Assembly (NCBI RefSeq): GCF_030815415.1
Contig: NZ_JAUSWW010000001.1
Coordinates: 1 to 64,000, forward strand
Length of the DNA stretch: 64,000 nt
Source: Streptomyces canus
GTDB taxonomy: Bacteria; Actinomycetota; Actinomycetes; Streptomycetales; Streptomycetaceae
Direction of reading: 5' to 3'
The notes under the pieces were generated by a model. That model was not told the DNA's origin, did no database searches, and saw only the letters and a program-made list of their open reading frames with translations. Both the position numbers and the translations under genes were made by a program. This document shows, one piece after another, positions 42,601-51,035 of the stretch; the first letter of the stretch is position 1, and every line of letters begins with the position of its first letter.

Positions 42601-42861
42601 GGTGGTCTTCAGCCCCATCCCCTCGATGAGGTTGTTGGTCGGCACGTCCTGGCCGTACAGGCCGTACAGCGCCCCGGAGGCGCCGCCGCGGACGGCTCCG
42701 GTGCTCGCGCCCAGGTCGACGGTGAGGGTGGGGGTGGCGGCGGAGGCCGGCATCGCCGTCACGGTCGTGACGCCGGCTATGACGGCCAGCGGGAGCAGCG
42801 TCCTGGTGATGCCGCGGAGCAGGCGTCTCGAGGTCGAGCGTCTTTGCTCGATTCTTGGCAT
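39667..42861 (-). CDS. secreted clan GH-A glycoside hydrolase with CBM and ricin-type domains, 1064 aa
   Basis: A Sec signal (LLPLAVIAGVTTVTAMPASA) ends near residue 41. The TIM-barrel region has HIVFIPYNEPDLNWF (NEP acid/base Glu) and IPVNLNEYAHRYH (candidate nucleophile Glu), a GH39/GH30-like clan GH-A layout. Then come CBM35/CBM6-like modules (TGTYEAENATLSGSGYNINT, TLYEAEQANLSDSGTATYTS, VTYQAENGTLTGTAATDTTY) and a C-terminal ricin B/CBM13 domain with SGLCLED, SGKCLDV and SGKCVDV repeats and QQNTC/QQWTC/HQWTC. The third and longest of three related secreted enzymes; it may have been built by fusion of extra CBMs onto the shared plan. The exact glycan is not readable. Confidence 0.8.
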   Translation of the reverse strand: MPRIEQRRSTSRRLLRGITRTLLPLAVIAGVTTVTAMPASAATPTLTVDLGASTGAVRGGASGALYGLYGQDVPTNNLIEGMGLKTTNTKYQDGQQHPGSDALEIAKPFVDSGGGDVFIYMTDVYRANYERTSYSAYQATMRTQVEQAKASPYAGHIVFIPYNEPDLNWFKGMGSDATALANFNAEWLQTYNFIKGIWPAARLAGPNSAGYTNSSFSGFLKFCKANSCLPDVVTWHTLGSPAAVRSTVDAYRVVETAAGITSPIPVNLNEYAHRYHLTDPGQMVQWIAALEDEKVDGNLPYWNINGNLGDSAAAQNTPNAQWWLYNWYGSMSGGNTVKVTSAASNAAYTLQGLASLDTAKKQARVILAGGGTSGASDTVIKNIDPAVFGSTVHVSVFQDRYSGYIGAAATPTRLSDADVAVGSDGSITVPITLDAMSAYQVIVSPGGTGSATASDATWTGTYEAENATLSGSGYNINTEGTTGHVDKFATSGTKDVGGLRTGSTTVISFPVSVPTTGDYDLSVFGNSYAKDADVKGPTNVYARVDGGASTRIDIPVGFQWVVWGHDDATVHLTAGSHTITLATTGDNGAKTTGDALIDKIDLRYQDAAVQGTTLYEAEQANLSDSGTATYTSQGQSGAGAVNLTSGKSATFWVYSARDGYADLTARFRNTGQAGLTVNGRTVNDQTLSGATTGAWSTSTNRVYLNGGINKVKVTGTSGTLALDDLAVTPFSATDAVTTGNVVTYQAENGTLTGTAATDTTYSQANGGVVTGIGNGTANSLTLNVSAPAAGTYAMTMRYANGEELPSNHYNPDLYAEHADVSVNGGAAKRVNFASTLHWNQFNDYTVPVTLAKGANTVKFTASQLYNWDGTTIGVVYSGGGSDIGQPLRSSSAPHLDQVSFAPASLHIGASTGFSSTAVAQHSGLCLEDPGQSTANGTQYQQNTCGSGQEQIFDFHPVTGTTDTYTLVNHSSGKCLDVSALSTADGAAVQQWTCLNGVNQRFALRAVTALGNSHDYQLVAVHSGKCVDVSTISTAPGALVHQWTCDPASALTTKKNQIWRLTGKD

Positions 42862-42879
42862 GTGCTTACGCCCCTTCAG

Positions 42880-43140
42880 GGATGTGCTGGTTGTTGTTGC
42901 GCCGGCCCTCGTGCCGGATGTGTGGGTGGGTGGTCGCCCGTGGTTCGGGCGACGGCGGCGCCGGACGCGGTCTCCGTGCGGCGGGGTGGTGGTCGCGGGC
43001 GAGCAGCAGGTAGCTGCCGGCGGTCCAGGTGTAGGCGCGGTCGCGGAGTCCCTGGCCGGTCAGGGCGTCGGAGTTCTCGGCGAGGCCGGAGGTCTCGCAC
43101 AGGGCGCGGAAGCGGGCGCTGACCTCTCGTCCGCGAGGCG
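42880..43140 (-). pseudogene. vestigial 3' end of a GH63-type glycosidase gene (copy 2)
   Basis: Minus strand: RLADE, then after a 2-base shift SARFRALCETSGLAENSDAL TGQGLRDRAYTWTAGSYLLL ARDHHPAARRPR. Nearly identical to the last 60 codons of the intact gene at 47329-49086. It precedes the third secreted glycosidase exactly as the intact gene precedes the first. Confidence 0.85.
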
Positions 43141-43207
43141 CGTCAGCCAGGCCGGCCCAGGTGGGGGCTCCCAGCCGTGTGGGGAGCCCCCGTGCTCAAG
43201 GGACAGG

Positions 43208-45055
43208 TCAGGCCTTGCCCTGGAGGCGCCAGATCTGGTTCTTCTTGGTGCTCAGTGCGCTCGCGGGGTCACAGGTCCACTGATGGATCTTGGCTCCGGC
43301 CGTTTTCGAGACATCGCTGACGTCGACACACTTGCCGCTGTGGACCGCGACCAGCTGGTAGTCCTTGCTGTTGCCGAGCGCGGTGACGGGGTTGAGGGTG
43401 AACATCTGGTTGGTGCCGCCGGTGCAGGTCCACTGCTGGACGGCGGCGTCGTCGGCGGTGGAGGCGCCGGAGACGTCGAGGCACTTGCCGCTGAGCTCGT
43501 TGACCACCGTGTAGGTGTTGGCCCGCCCGGCGACCGGCTTGAGGTCGAGCATCTGCTGGTAGCCGCCCTCGCAGTAGTACTGCTGGTACTGGGTGCCGTT
43601 GGCGGTGCTGAGGTTGGTGTCGTCCAGGCACTGGCCGCTGTTCTCGCTGACGGCGACCGTGGAGACGGTGGTGTTGGACGGCGGGAGGAGGGTGATGGTG
43701 TAACCGTCCTTGGCGTTGGTGTAGGGGACGGTCACCGAGGCAGCGTTGTTGCTGACGGTCAGGGTGGTGTCGGAGACGGTGATGGGTCCGGCGGCGGCGT
43801 TGCCGTTGGGTACCCGCTGGACGACGGCGCGGACCTGGCCGTTCTCCACGACCGAGGTGGTGTCGAGCCGGTTGAGGTTGACGGTGACGTTGCCGGTGTT
43901 GCCGTTGCTGCCGATGAGGATCTTGGCGTTCTTGGCGGTGTTGTCCTTGGTGGCGAAGCCGTCGGTGTTGGTGCCGGGGACGAGGTTGACGACGTTGCCG
44001 GTCTGGGAGCCGTAGTAGCGGTACATGAACCACTCGCCGCGCGGCAGGTACTGGCCGGCGCTGTTCTTGGTGAGCAGGTTGGCCTCGTAGTCGTGCAGGT
44101 TGGTGCCGGAGGCCCAGTTGCCGCGCAGGCCGTCGGCGCCGGCCCGCTCCAGGCGGCCGATGAACCAGGCGCCGCCGCCCGGGGTCTGCATGGACGCCAA
44201 CGCGTACTCGTTGATCTCGTACGGCCTGGTGTTCGTCAGGCCGGCCGCTGAGATCGTCGAGTTGGCGCGGTCTGCGTCGACGGCCGGGTCACCGGGTTCG
44301 TCGTGCCAGCTGTAGATGTCGGGTGCGACGTTGTTGGCCTTGACGTAGTTCAGGTAGGTGGTCCACCAGGTGTTGGAGGAGTTCGGCTGGCCCGCCATGC
44401 TCGGGCCCACGATCAGCTGGTCGGGGAACGCGGCCCGCACGCGTGCGTGGAAGCGCGACCACATCTGCAGGTACTGCGTCTGCGACGCGCCCCAGAAGCC
44501 GCTGAGGTCGGGTTCGTTCCACAGGTCCCACTGGACCGTCATGTTGTTGGCTTTGACGTCGTTGATGAGCTGGGTGACGAAGTTGTCGAACTGCGTCCAG
44601 TCACCGTTGTCGCCGGGCCAGCCCTGCGTGGTCGTTCCGTCCGCACCCCACAGGTCGTGCGGGAGCAGCTCGAAGGTGCCGCCGAGGGCGACGGTCCGCT
44701 TGTACTGGGCCAGGGTCGAGTTCCAGCGGGTCTGGTAGGCGGCGAGGCTGGTGGCGTAGCCGCCGCTGTTGAGCTGTGCGCCGCCGGCCCGCATGAAGTG
44801 CCACTTGATGTCCTTGAAGAAGTGGTCCTGCGGCAGCGAGCCGTTCGGGGTCATTCCGTAGATCATCCCCGAGGCGTGGTAGGTGGGGGCGCCTGCGGCG
44901 GTGGCGAAGTCGACGGTGACGCTGGTGTCCGCGGCCTGCGACGGGCCGGCGGGCACCAGGGTCGTGGCCAGCACGGCCAGGAGGACGGCTGCGGCCGAGG
45001 CCGCTCGGCGTCCGGTGCGGGTTGTGGGTCGGGGAAGTGTCCGGGGCGATTTCAT
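43208..45055 (-). CDS. secreted clan GH-A glycosidase with ricin-type domain (second copy)
   Basis: 615 aa from the ATG at 45055 (AGGAG upstream). Signal peptide AAAVLLAVLATTLVPAGPSQ A. Catalytic barrel: VTVDFATAAGAPTYHASGMI YGM, VQWDLWNEPDLSGFWGASQT (acid/base Glu in NEPD) and RPYEINEYALASM (nucleophile Glu), as in GH39-like enzymes. A beta-sandwich (VENGQVRAVVQRVPNGNAAA, GYTITLLPPSNTTVS) precedes the ricin-type CBM13 with QCLDD, KCLDV, KCVDV repeats. Highly similar along its length to the protein at 45395-47269, so the two are recent tandem paralogues. Confidence 0.8.
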   Translation of the reverse strand: MKSPRTLPRPTTRTGRRAASAAAVLLAVLATTLVPAGPSQAADTSVTVDFATAAGAPTYHASGMIYGMTPNGSLPQDHFFKDIKWHFMRAGGAQLNSGGYATSLAAYQTRWNSTLAQYKRTVALGGTFELLPHDLWGADGTTTQGWPGDNGDWTQFDNFVTQLINDVKANNMTVQWDLWNEPDLSGFWGASQTQYLQMWSRFHARVRAAFPDQLIVGPSMAGQPNSSNTWWTTYLNYVKANNVAPDIYSWHDEPGDPAVDADRANSTISAAGLTNTRPYEINEYALASMQTPGGGAWFIGRLERAGADGLRGNWASGTNLHDYEANLLTKNSAGQYLPRGEWFMYRYYGSQTGNVVNLVPGTNTDGFATKDNTAKNAKILIGSNGNTGNVTVNLNRLDTTSVVENGQVRAVVQRVPNGNAAAGPITVSDTTLTVSNNAASVTVPYTNAKDGYTITLLPPSNTTVSTVAVSENSGQCLDDTNLSTANGTQYQQYYCEGGYQQMLDLKPVAGRANTYTVVNELSGKCLDVSGASTADDAAVQQWTCTGGTNQMFTLNPVTALGNSKDYQLVAVHSGKCVDVSDVSKTAGAKIHQWTCDPASALSTKKNQIWRLQGKA

Positions 45056-45129
45056 GGTGCGGCTCCTGCGTGAGCGGGGAGGGGGTTCCGGGACCGTAAA
45101 AGGGCCCGGGGCTGTGGGGAGACGGCCGG

Positions 45130-45312
45130 TCAGCGGCTGTCTCGGTGGGCGTGTGCTTCGGCGAGGAGGAGGTAGCTGCTCGCGGTCCAGGTGTAGGCGC
45201 GGTCGCGTAGACCCGTTCCTGTGAGGGCGTCGAAGTTCTCGGCGAAGCCGTGGGTTTCGCACAGGGCGCGGAAGCGGGCGCTGATCTCGTCCGCGAGGCG
45301 TTCGCGCCAGTT
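45130..45312 (-). pseudogene. vestigial 3' end of a GH63-type glycosidase gene (copy 1)
   Basis: Minus strand: RERLADEISARFRALCETHG FAENFDALTGTGLRDRAYTW TASSYLLLAEAHAHRDSR, stop at 45130. It matches the end of the intact gene at 47329-49086 and lacks the rest. It lies between the first and second secreted glycosidases and marks the left part of a duplicated unit. Confidence 0.85.
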
Positions 45313-45394
45313 CGCTTCCCTGGCGCAGGAGCTGGGCATCCGGCCGGCGGGGGCTCCCTGGTGTGGCCGGGAGCCCTTACGGAAGGAACGCTGG

Positions 45395-47269
45395 TCAGCC
45401 CATGCCCTGGAGGCGCCAGATCTGGTTCTTCTTGTTGTTCAGCGCGCTCGCCGGGTCGCAGGTCCACTGGTGGATCTTCGCGCCGGCGGTGGTAGAGATG
45501 CCGGAGACGTCGACGCACTTGCCGCTGTGGACGGCGACGAGCTGATAGTCCTTGCTGTTGCCGAGCGCGGTGACGGGGTTGAGGGTGAACATCTGGTTGG
45601 TGCCGCCGGTGCAGGTCCACTGCTGGACGGCGGCGCCGTCGGCCGTCGAAAAGTCCAAGACGTCCAGGCACTTGCCGCTGAGCTCGTTGACCACGGTGTA
45701 GGTGTTCGCCCGGCCCGCGACGGGCTTGAAGTCGAACATCTGCTGGTAGCCGCCCTCGCAGTGGTACTGCTGGTACTGCGTGCCGTCGTTCTTGGACAGG
45801 TTGGTGTCGTCCAGACACTGACCACTGTGTTGGGCCACCGCGACGGTGGAGACGGTCGAGTTGGACGGCGGCAGAAGTGTCACCGTGTAGCCGTCAGCGG
45901 CATTCGTCCACGGCACGCTCACCGAAGCCGAGTTGCCGCTCACGGTCAGCGTCTGGTCGGAGACCGTCACCGGTCCGCTCACGGCGCCACCACCGTTGTT
46001 CGGTACGCGCTGCACGAGGGCGCGGACCCGGCTGTTCTCCACCACCGAGGTGGTGTCGAGGCGGTTGAGGTTGACGGTGACCGTACCGGTGTTGCCGTTG
46101 CTGCCCAGCAGGATCTTCGCGTTCCGCGCGCTGTTGTCCTTCGTCGCCAGGCCGTCGGTGTTCGTACCGGCCGTGACGTTCACGATGTTCCCGGTCTGGG
46201 AGCCGTAGTAGCGGTACAGGAACCACTCCCCCAGTGGCAGGTATTGACTGCCGGTCTTGGTGAGGAGCTTCGCCGCGTTGTCGTGCAGACCGCTCCCCGA
46301 CGCCCAGTTGGCGCGCAGACCATCCACCCCCGCACGCTCCAGACGCGAGATGTACCAGCCACCGCGACCCGGGTTCTGCTCGCTGGGGGCGCCGTACTCG
46401 TTGACCTGGTACGGGCGGGTGTTGGTCAGGCCCGCGGCGGCGAGGGTGGAGTCGGCCCGGCCGACGTCGGTGACCGGGTCGCCGGGCAGGTCGTGCCAGC
46501 TGTAGATGTCGGGGGCGACGTTGTTCGCCTTGACGTGGTTCAGGTACGTGGTCCACCAGGTGTTGGACGAGCTCGGCGTTCCGGCCATGCTGGGGCCCAC
46601 GATCAGCTGGTTCGGGAAGGCCGACCGCACGCGGGCGTAGAACCGCGACCACATCTGCAGGTACTGGGCCTGCGACGGAGCCCAGAAGTTGCTGCCGTCG
46701 GGTTCGTTCCACAGGTCCCACTGGACGGTCATGTTGTTCGCCCGGACGTCGCTGATGAGCTGGGTGACGAAGGCGTCGAACTGCGTCCAGTCGCCGTTGT
46801 CGCCGGGCCAGCCCTGACTGGTGAATCCGTCGGCGCCCCACAGGTCATGGGGGAGGAGGACGAAGGTGCCGCCGAGGGCGACGGTCCGCTTGTACTGGGC
46901 CAGCGTGGCGTTCCAGCGGGTCTGGTAGTCGGCGGGGCTGGTGGCGTAGCCGCCACTGTTGAGCTGGGCGCCACCGGCCCGCATGAACTTCCACTTGATG
47001 TCCCGGAAGAAGTGGTCCTGCGGCAGCGAACCGTTCGCGGTCATCCCGTAGATCGTGCCCGAGGCACGGTAGGTGGGAGCGCCCCCGGCCGTGGCGAAGT
47101 CGACCGAGACGTTGGTGTCGGCGGCCTGGGCAGTCGTGCCGGGAAGAGCGACGGCCGCGACCGACGCGAGCAGCGCCGTGAGCGCGATGGTCCTGCGCAG
47201 ACGGCGGCCTCCGGCGGAGGCGGGCTCCGTGGTGCGTCCGGCCGGCGGAAGGAAGCGGGACATGTGCAT
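45395..47269 (-). CDS. secreted clan GH-A glycosidase with ricin-type domain (first copy)
   Basis: 624 aa from ATG 47269 with GGGAG five bases upstream. Signal peptide RRTIALTALLASVAAVALPG TTAQA. Barrel motifs VQWDLWNEPDGSNFWAPSQA (acid/base Glu) and RPYQVNEYGAPSE (nucleophile Glu); C-terminal ricin-type CBM13 (QCLDDTNLSKNDGTQYQQYH, KCLDVLDFST, KCVDVSGIST). It sits next to the GH63-type gene and a CUT1 importer, so it presumably releases an oligosaccharide outside the cell for uptake. GH39-like, but the substrate (arabinan, galactan or xylan side chains are typical) is inference. Confidence 0.8.
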   Translation of the reverse strand: MHMSRFLPPAGRTTEPASAGGRRLRRTIALTALLASVAAVALPGTTAQAADTNVSVDFATAGGAPTYRASGTIYGMTANGSLPQDHFFRDIKWKFMRAGGAQLNSGGYATSPADYQTRWNATLAQYKRTVALGGTFVLLPHDLWGADGFTSQGWPGDNGDWTQFDAFVTQLISDVRANNMTVQWDLWNEPDGSNFWAPSQAQYLQMWSRFYARVRSAFPNQLIVGPSMAGTPSSSNTWWTTYLNHVKANNVAPDIYSWHDLPGDPVTDVGRADSTLAAAGLTNTRPYQVNEYGAPSEQNPGRGGWYISRLERAGVDGLRANWASGSGLHDNAAKLLTKTGSQYLPLGEWFLYRYYGSQTGNIVNVTAGTNTDGLATKDNSARNAKILLGSNGNTGTVTVNLNRLDTTSVVENSRVRALVQRVPNNGGGAVSGPVTVSDQTLTVSGNSASVSVPWTNAADGYTVTLLPPSNSTVSTVAVAQHSGQCLDDTNLSKNDGTQYQQYHCEGGYQQMFDFKPVAGRANTYTVVNELSGKCLDVLDFSTADGAAVQQWTCTGGTNQMFTLNPVTALGNSKDYQLVAVHSGKCVDVSGISTTAGAKIHQWTCDPASALNNKKNQIWRLQGMG

Positions 47270-47328
47270 GTGTTCTCCCTCGGGGAAAGGTGGCTGCTGC
47301 TGCCTGGGCGGGCTGGCCAGGGGCTCTC

Positions 47329-49086
47329 TCAGCCGCCGGTGTGCACGGCGGGTGCGGTGTGCCGGAGCTCGTGGGCCCCGGCGAGGAGGAGGTAGCTGCT
47401 GGCGGTCCAGGTGTAGGCGCGGTCGCGCAGTCCTTCGCCGGTCAGGGCGTCGAAGTTCTCGGCGAAGCCCGAGGTTTCGCACAGGGCGCGGAAGCGGGCG
47501 CTGATCTCGTCCGCGAGGCGTTCGTGCCCGGCGCGGCGCAGGCCGTCCTCGATGAGGACGGTGGCGGGGGCCCAGATCGGGCCGCGCCAGTAGCCGTCAG
47601 GCTCGTAGTGCGGGGAGGCGGGGTGCTCGGTCGCCAGGCCGAACACGGTCAGGTGCTCCTCGATCCGCTCGGCCAGCCGGTCGCTGACCTCGGCGGGCAG
47701 GCGGTCGCCGAGCACGATCGGCATCAGGTCGAGCAGGCTGGCGCTGCGGGCGGGGCTTCCACCGTCGGCAGGCCGGCTCAGGAACCGTTCGCCGTCCCAC
47801 AGCTCGTCCAGCAGAGCGGCCTGGAGGGCGTCGGCTGTCTCGGTGCGGCGCCGGGCGTCGTCCGGGTAGCCCAGTTCGGCGGCCAGGCGGGCCAGTTCGT
47901 CCAGCTGGAGGATCAGTATCGCGGCGAGGTCGGTGGTGACGGCCAGGCGTGCGGGGTCGAAGGTGGTGGCGTTGTCCCAGCCGCTGTCGTTTCCGTGCTG
48001 GTAGTGGGGCAGGGTCGCGCCGGGTGCGCGTCGCGCGGTGAGCCAGAAGTCCGTCCAGCGGGTCAGTCTCTCGTACGCCTCGGTCAGTTGTGCCGGAGTG
48101 AGCGGCTCGGGGAGCCGGCCGCGCAGATGGCCGAAGGTCCAGCCGTGGATGGGCGGTTTGACGAAGTTGTAGAGGACCTCGGAGTGGGTGACGGAGTCGG
48201 GCAGCGCACCGCTGTCGTCCTGGTGGTCGAAGGGCAGCGAGAACTGGTCCCAGGCGAGACCGGGGCAACCGGGCGCCAGGGCAAGGGCGTTGAAGCAGTG
48301 GTCCCAGCTCCACACCTTGTCCATCCAGTGCTTGGACATCAGTACGGCGGGCCGGGTGACGAGACCTGCCGGGCGCACGGTCGCCGACCACACCACGTAG
48401 GCGGCGAGTTGGGCGGCCGGGGTGGCGGCTGATCGCCAGGGGGCGACCGTTTCGACGAACCCGGCGAACGACTGCCGCGCGGCCTCCATGACCTCGCCGA
48501 ACGTCGCCGACGAGCGGTACGGCGCTCGCGCGCTGTCGAGTTCCTCGACGGCGACCTCCCACGAGCCGTCCGTCTCGGCGGTGACCGTGAGACCGCGGTC
48601 CCCGGCGCCCAGTGTCTGGGAACCGGACACGTCGGCAGCCGTGCCGGACAGCACGGTGACGCGGTAGCGGCGCCCTGTCTCGTAGGAGGTGAACACATGC
48701 GCGCCGTCCACCGGGTCGCGGTAGAAGTAGGTTCCGCTGAACGGGGTCAGGGTCCTCGCCGCCGCGGAGACGCGCAGCCCCAGCCCCTTGCCGCGCACGC
48801 GTACGGTGTCCGGCGACTCGTAGGCGAGGTCGATGCGGCCGTCCGTACCGGTCCAGCTGAGCAGGCCCGGTGTCGCCTCGACGAGGGTCTCGGCGCGGTC
48901 GCCCGTCGCCGCGTCGAGGGGGGCGAGGCGCAGGACGGCGTGCATGCCGTTCTGGTGCGAGACGAGGTGGAGGTCCTCGGCGCGTGTCTTCTCCGCCAGC
49001 ACGGGAGAGATGCCGAACCAGGAGCCGTGCGCGCTGAAGGGTATGTCGTGGACGGAGAAGAGCGGGCCGGTCGGGGCGGCGGTCAT
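47329..49086 (-). CDS. GH63/MGH-type (six-hairpin) glycoside hydrolase, cytoplasmic
   Basis: 585 aa from ATG 49086; no signal peptide. An N-terminal beta-sandwich is followed by an (alpha/alpha)6 barrel: HWMDKVWSWDHCFNALALAP, LPHYQHGNDSGWDNATTFD, YEPDGYWRGPIWAPATVLIE DGLRRAGHERLADEISARFR ALCETSGFAENFDALTGEGL RDRAYTWTASSYLLLA. The PxxWRGPIW and FxENFDxxTGxGxxDRxxTW motifs are those of GH63/trehalase-like and mannosylglycerate hydrolase enzymes. It should split an imported oligosaccharide. Cotranscribed with the ABC permeases (109 bases upstream). Its 3' end is duplicated twice downstream. Confidence 0.8.
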   Translation of the reverse strand: MTAAPTGPLFSVHDIPFSAHGSWFGISPVLAEKTRAEDLHLVSHQNGMHAVLRLAPLDAATGDRAETLVEATPGLLSWTGTDGRIDLAYESPDTVRVRGKGLGLRVSAAARTLTPFSGTYFYRDPVDGAHVFTSYETGRRYRVTVLSGTAADVSGSQTLGAGDRGLTVTAETDGSWEVAVEELDSARAPYRSSATFGEVMEAARQSFAGFVETVAPWRSAATPAAQLAAYVVWSATVRPAGLVTRPAVLMSKHWMDKVWSWDHCFNALALAPGCPGLAWDQFSLPFDHQDDSGALPDSVTHSEVLYNFVKPPIHGWTFGHLRGRLPEPLTPAQLTEAYERLTRWTDFWLTARRAPGATLPHYQHGNDSGWDNATTFDPARLAVTTDLAAILILQLDELARLAAELGYPDDARRRTETADALQAALLDELWDGERFLSRPADGGSPARSASLLDLMPIVLGDRLPAEVSDRLAERIEEHLTVFGLATEHPASPHYEPDGYWRGPIWAPATVLIEDGLRRAGHERLADEISARFRALCETSGFAENFDALTGEGLRDRAYTWTASSYLLLAGAHELRHTAPAVHTGG

Positions 49087-49194
49087 GAAGCGGCACTCAT
49101 TTCTTGAGCGGAGGGGGCGGTGATCCGCCGGGTGGGGCGGCGGCGCTCGCACGGCCGCTCGTGAAGAGCTCGGCCGCGTGCGGGCGTTGCTGTG

Positions 49195-50037
49195 TCAGTC
49201 CTTGACGGCACCCGCGGTCACGCCGGCGGCGACGTAGCGCTGTGCCAGGACGAGGATCACCGCGGCGGGCAGTGAGGCGACGACGGCGGTGGCCATGATG
49301 GCGTTCCACTGCTGGTTGTTGTTGCCGATGTAGTGGTAGATGCCCAGGGTGATCGGCTCGTGGGCGCCGCCGTTGACGAGGGTGCTGGCGAAGATGAAGT
49401 CGGACCAGGACCACAGGAACGCGAACAGGGACACCGTGACGACCGAGTTGCGGCTCATCGGCAGGACGATCGACCGGAAGGTGCGCAGCGGCCCGGCGCC
49501 GTCCATGGTCGCGGCCTGGAGGAGTTCGCTGGGGATGCCGGACATGAACGCGGTGAAGATGAGCACCGCGAACGGGACGGCGAGGGTGGAGTCGGCGACG
49601 ATCAGGCCGGGGACGGACTGGAGCAGGCCGAGCTGGAGGTAGATGGCGTAGAAACCCATCGCCATGATGATGCCGGGGATCATCTGGGCGGCCAGCAGGA
49701 CGAAGTTGAGGATTCCGCCGCCGCGTGGACGCAGTTTGGCGAGCGCGTAGCCGGCCGGGGCGGCCAGTGCCACGGTCAGGGCCACGGTGCCGAGGCCGAT
49801 GACGAGGCTGGTGCCGAGGTAGGGCAACTGCTGGTCGACGACGGCCCGGTAGCCCTCCAGAGTGGGCCGGGCGGGGAACAGGTCCGGCGGGCTCTTGCGC
49901 ATGTCCTGGTCGCGGGTGAAGGACACGTTCAGCATCCAGTAGACCGGGAAGAGCATGACCGCGGTCAGGACGAGGCCGATGGCCGTCTTTCCCGAGGTAC
50001 GGGGGCGCCGGTTCAGGACCGACTGCGCACTCGTCAT
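49195..50037 (-). CDS. ABC sugar transporter permease, MalG type
   Basis: 280 aa, about six membrane helices, with the permease EAA loop ELLQAATMDGAGPLRTFRSI VLPMSRNSVV that contacts the ATPase. The N-terminal LVLTAVMLFPVYWMLNVSFT is typical of CUT1 MalG/LacG-type subunits. The ATG overlaps the stop of the MalF-type gene by four bases. The locus has no ATPase gene; in Streptomyces one shared ATPase, MsiK, drives several such importers. Confidence 0.9.
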   Translation of the reverse strand: MTSAQSVLNRRPRTSGKTAIGLVLTAVMLFPVYWMLNVSFTRDQDMRKSPPDLFPARPTLEGYRAVVDQQLPYLGTSLVIGLGTVALTVALAAPAGYALAKLRPRGGGILNFVLLAAQMIPGIIMAMGFYAIYLQLGLLQSVPGLIVADSTLAVPFAVLIFTAFMSGIPSELLQAATMDGAGPLRTFRSIVLPMSRNSVVTVSLFAFLWSWSDFIFASTLVNGGAHEPITLGIYHYIGNNNQQWNAIMATAVVASLPAAVILVLAQRYVAAGVTAGAVKD

Positions 50038-51017
50038 GACAGCGCCTGCTTTCGCTGGACCCGGACGTAGACCAGGCCGAAGACCAGGGCGGCGACCACG
50101 AGCAGGTTGCCGACGGCCGCTCCGGGGCCGAAGGCGGGCAGCAGGTTGCCGAAGCCGAGTTGGTAGGACCAGGTGGCGAAGGTGGTGGAGGAGTCGGCCG
50201 GGCCGCCCTTGGTCATGATCCAGATGATGTCGAAGACCTTGAGTGTGTAGACCAGGCCCAGGAGGAGGGTGATGGCGGAGACCGGGCGCAGGAGCGGGAA
50301 GGTGATGCGCCAGAAGCGCTGCCAGGCGTTCGCGCCGTCGAGGGCGGCCGCCTCGTACAGGCTGGTGGGGATGGACTGCAGACCGCTGTAGAGGACGACG
50401 AGGTTGAAGGGGACGCCGATCCAGATGTTCGCGATGATGACTGAGGTCAGTGCCCAGGACGGCGATGTCAGCCAGTTCACCGGATCGATGCCGACGGCGT
50501 GCAGGGTGGCGTTGACGATGCCGGAGTCGCTGTTGAGCATCCACGACCAGGTGGAGGCCGACACGATGAGCGGCAGCAGCCACGGCACCAGGAACAGGGC
50601 GCGCAGGGTCGCCGAGAGCCGGAAGTGCTGGTTGAAGAAGACGGCGAGGGCCAGGCCGATCGCGTACTGGAAGACCAGGCACACGGCGGTGAACACCACG
50701 GTGTGCAGTAGAGCGGGGGCGAACGTCGGGTCGTCGAAGACGGTCCGGTAGTTGGCCAGGCCCGTGAACGGCGCGTCCCCCTGGACGAAGGAGCGGACCG
50801 TGTAGTTGCGCAGGCTCAGGTCGATGTTGCGGAACAGGGGATAGGCGTAGAAGAGAGCGAGGTAGAGGGTGACCGGGGCGAGGAAGGCCCAGGCGGCCCA
50901 CTGCTGGGAGGCCGGTCGGCGTCGGATCGTGGTGCGGGCCGGGGGCGGGGCGGCGGTCGCCGCCCCGTTCCGGCTCCGCACCGGCCGGCGGTCCGGCGAC
51001 TGTGTCGTGTGTTTCAT
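50034..51017 (-). CDS. ABC sugar transporter permease, MalF type
   Basis: 327 aa with six membrane helices after a 40-residue polar start. AFLAPVTLYLALFYAYPLFR NIDLSL is the usual N-terminus, and SLYEAAALDGANAWQRFWRI TFPLLRPVS the EAA loop. CUT1 family, for oligosaccharides. Encoded between the binding protein (18 bases upstream) and the MalG subunit (overlapping). Confidence 0.9.
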   Translation of the reverse strand: MKHTTQSPDRRPVRSRNGAATAAPPPARTTIRRRPASQQWAAWAFLAPVTLYLALFYAYPLFRNIDLSLRNYTVRSFVQGDAPFTGLANYRTVFDDPTFAPALLHTVVFTAVCLVFQYAIGLALAVFFNQHFRLSATLRALFLVPWLLPLIVSASTWSWMLNSDSGIVNATLHAVGIDPVNWLTSPSWALTSVIIANIWIGVPFNLVVLYSGLQSIPTSLYEAAALDGANAWQRFWRITFPLLRPVSAITLLLGLVYTLKVFDIIWIMTKGGPADSSTTFATWSYQLGFGNLLPAFGPGAAVGNLLVVAALVFGLVYVRVQRKQALS

Positions 51018-51035
51018 CGGCTGGCGGAGTCCTGG

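Noticed and set aside
39337..43122. 1261-codon open frame on the plus strand
   Set aside because: It is antisense to a glycosidase with signal peptide, catalytic and CBM motifs; its translation is a Val/Gly/Asp-rich repeat typical of the complement of GC-biased codons.
45130..45339. Independent small protein of about 69 aa
   Set aside because: It is the duplicated end of the adjacent GH63-type gene and lacks a credible start of its own.
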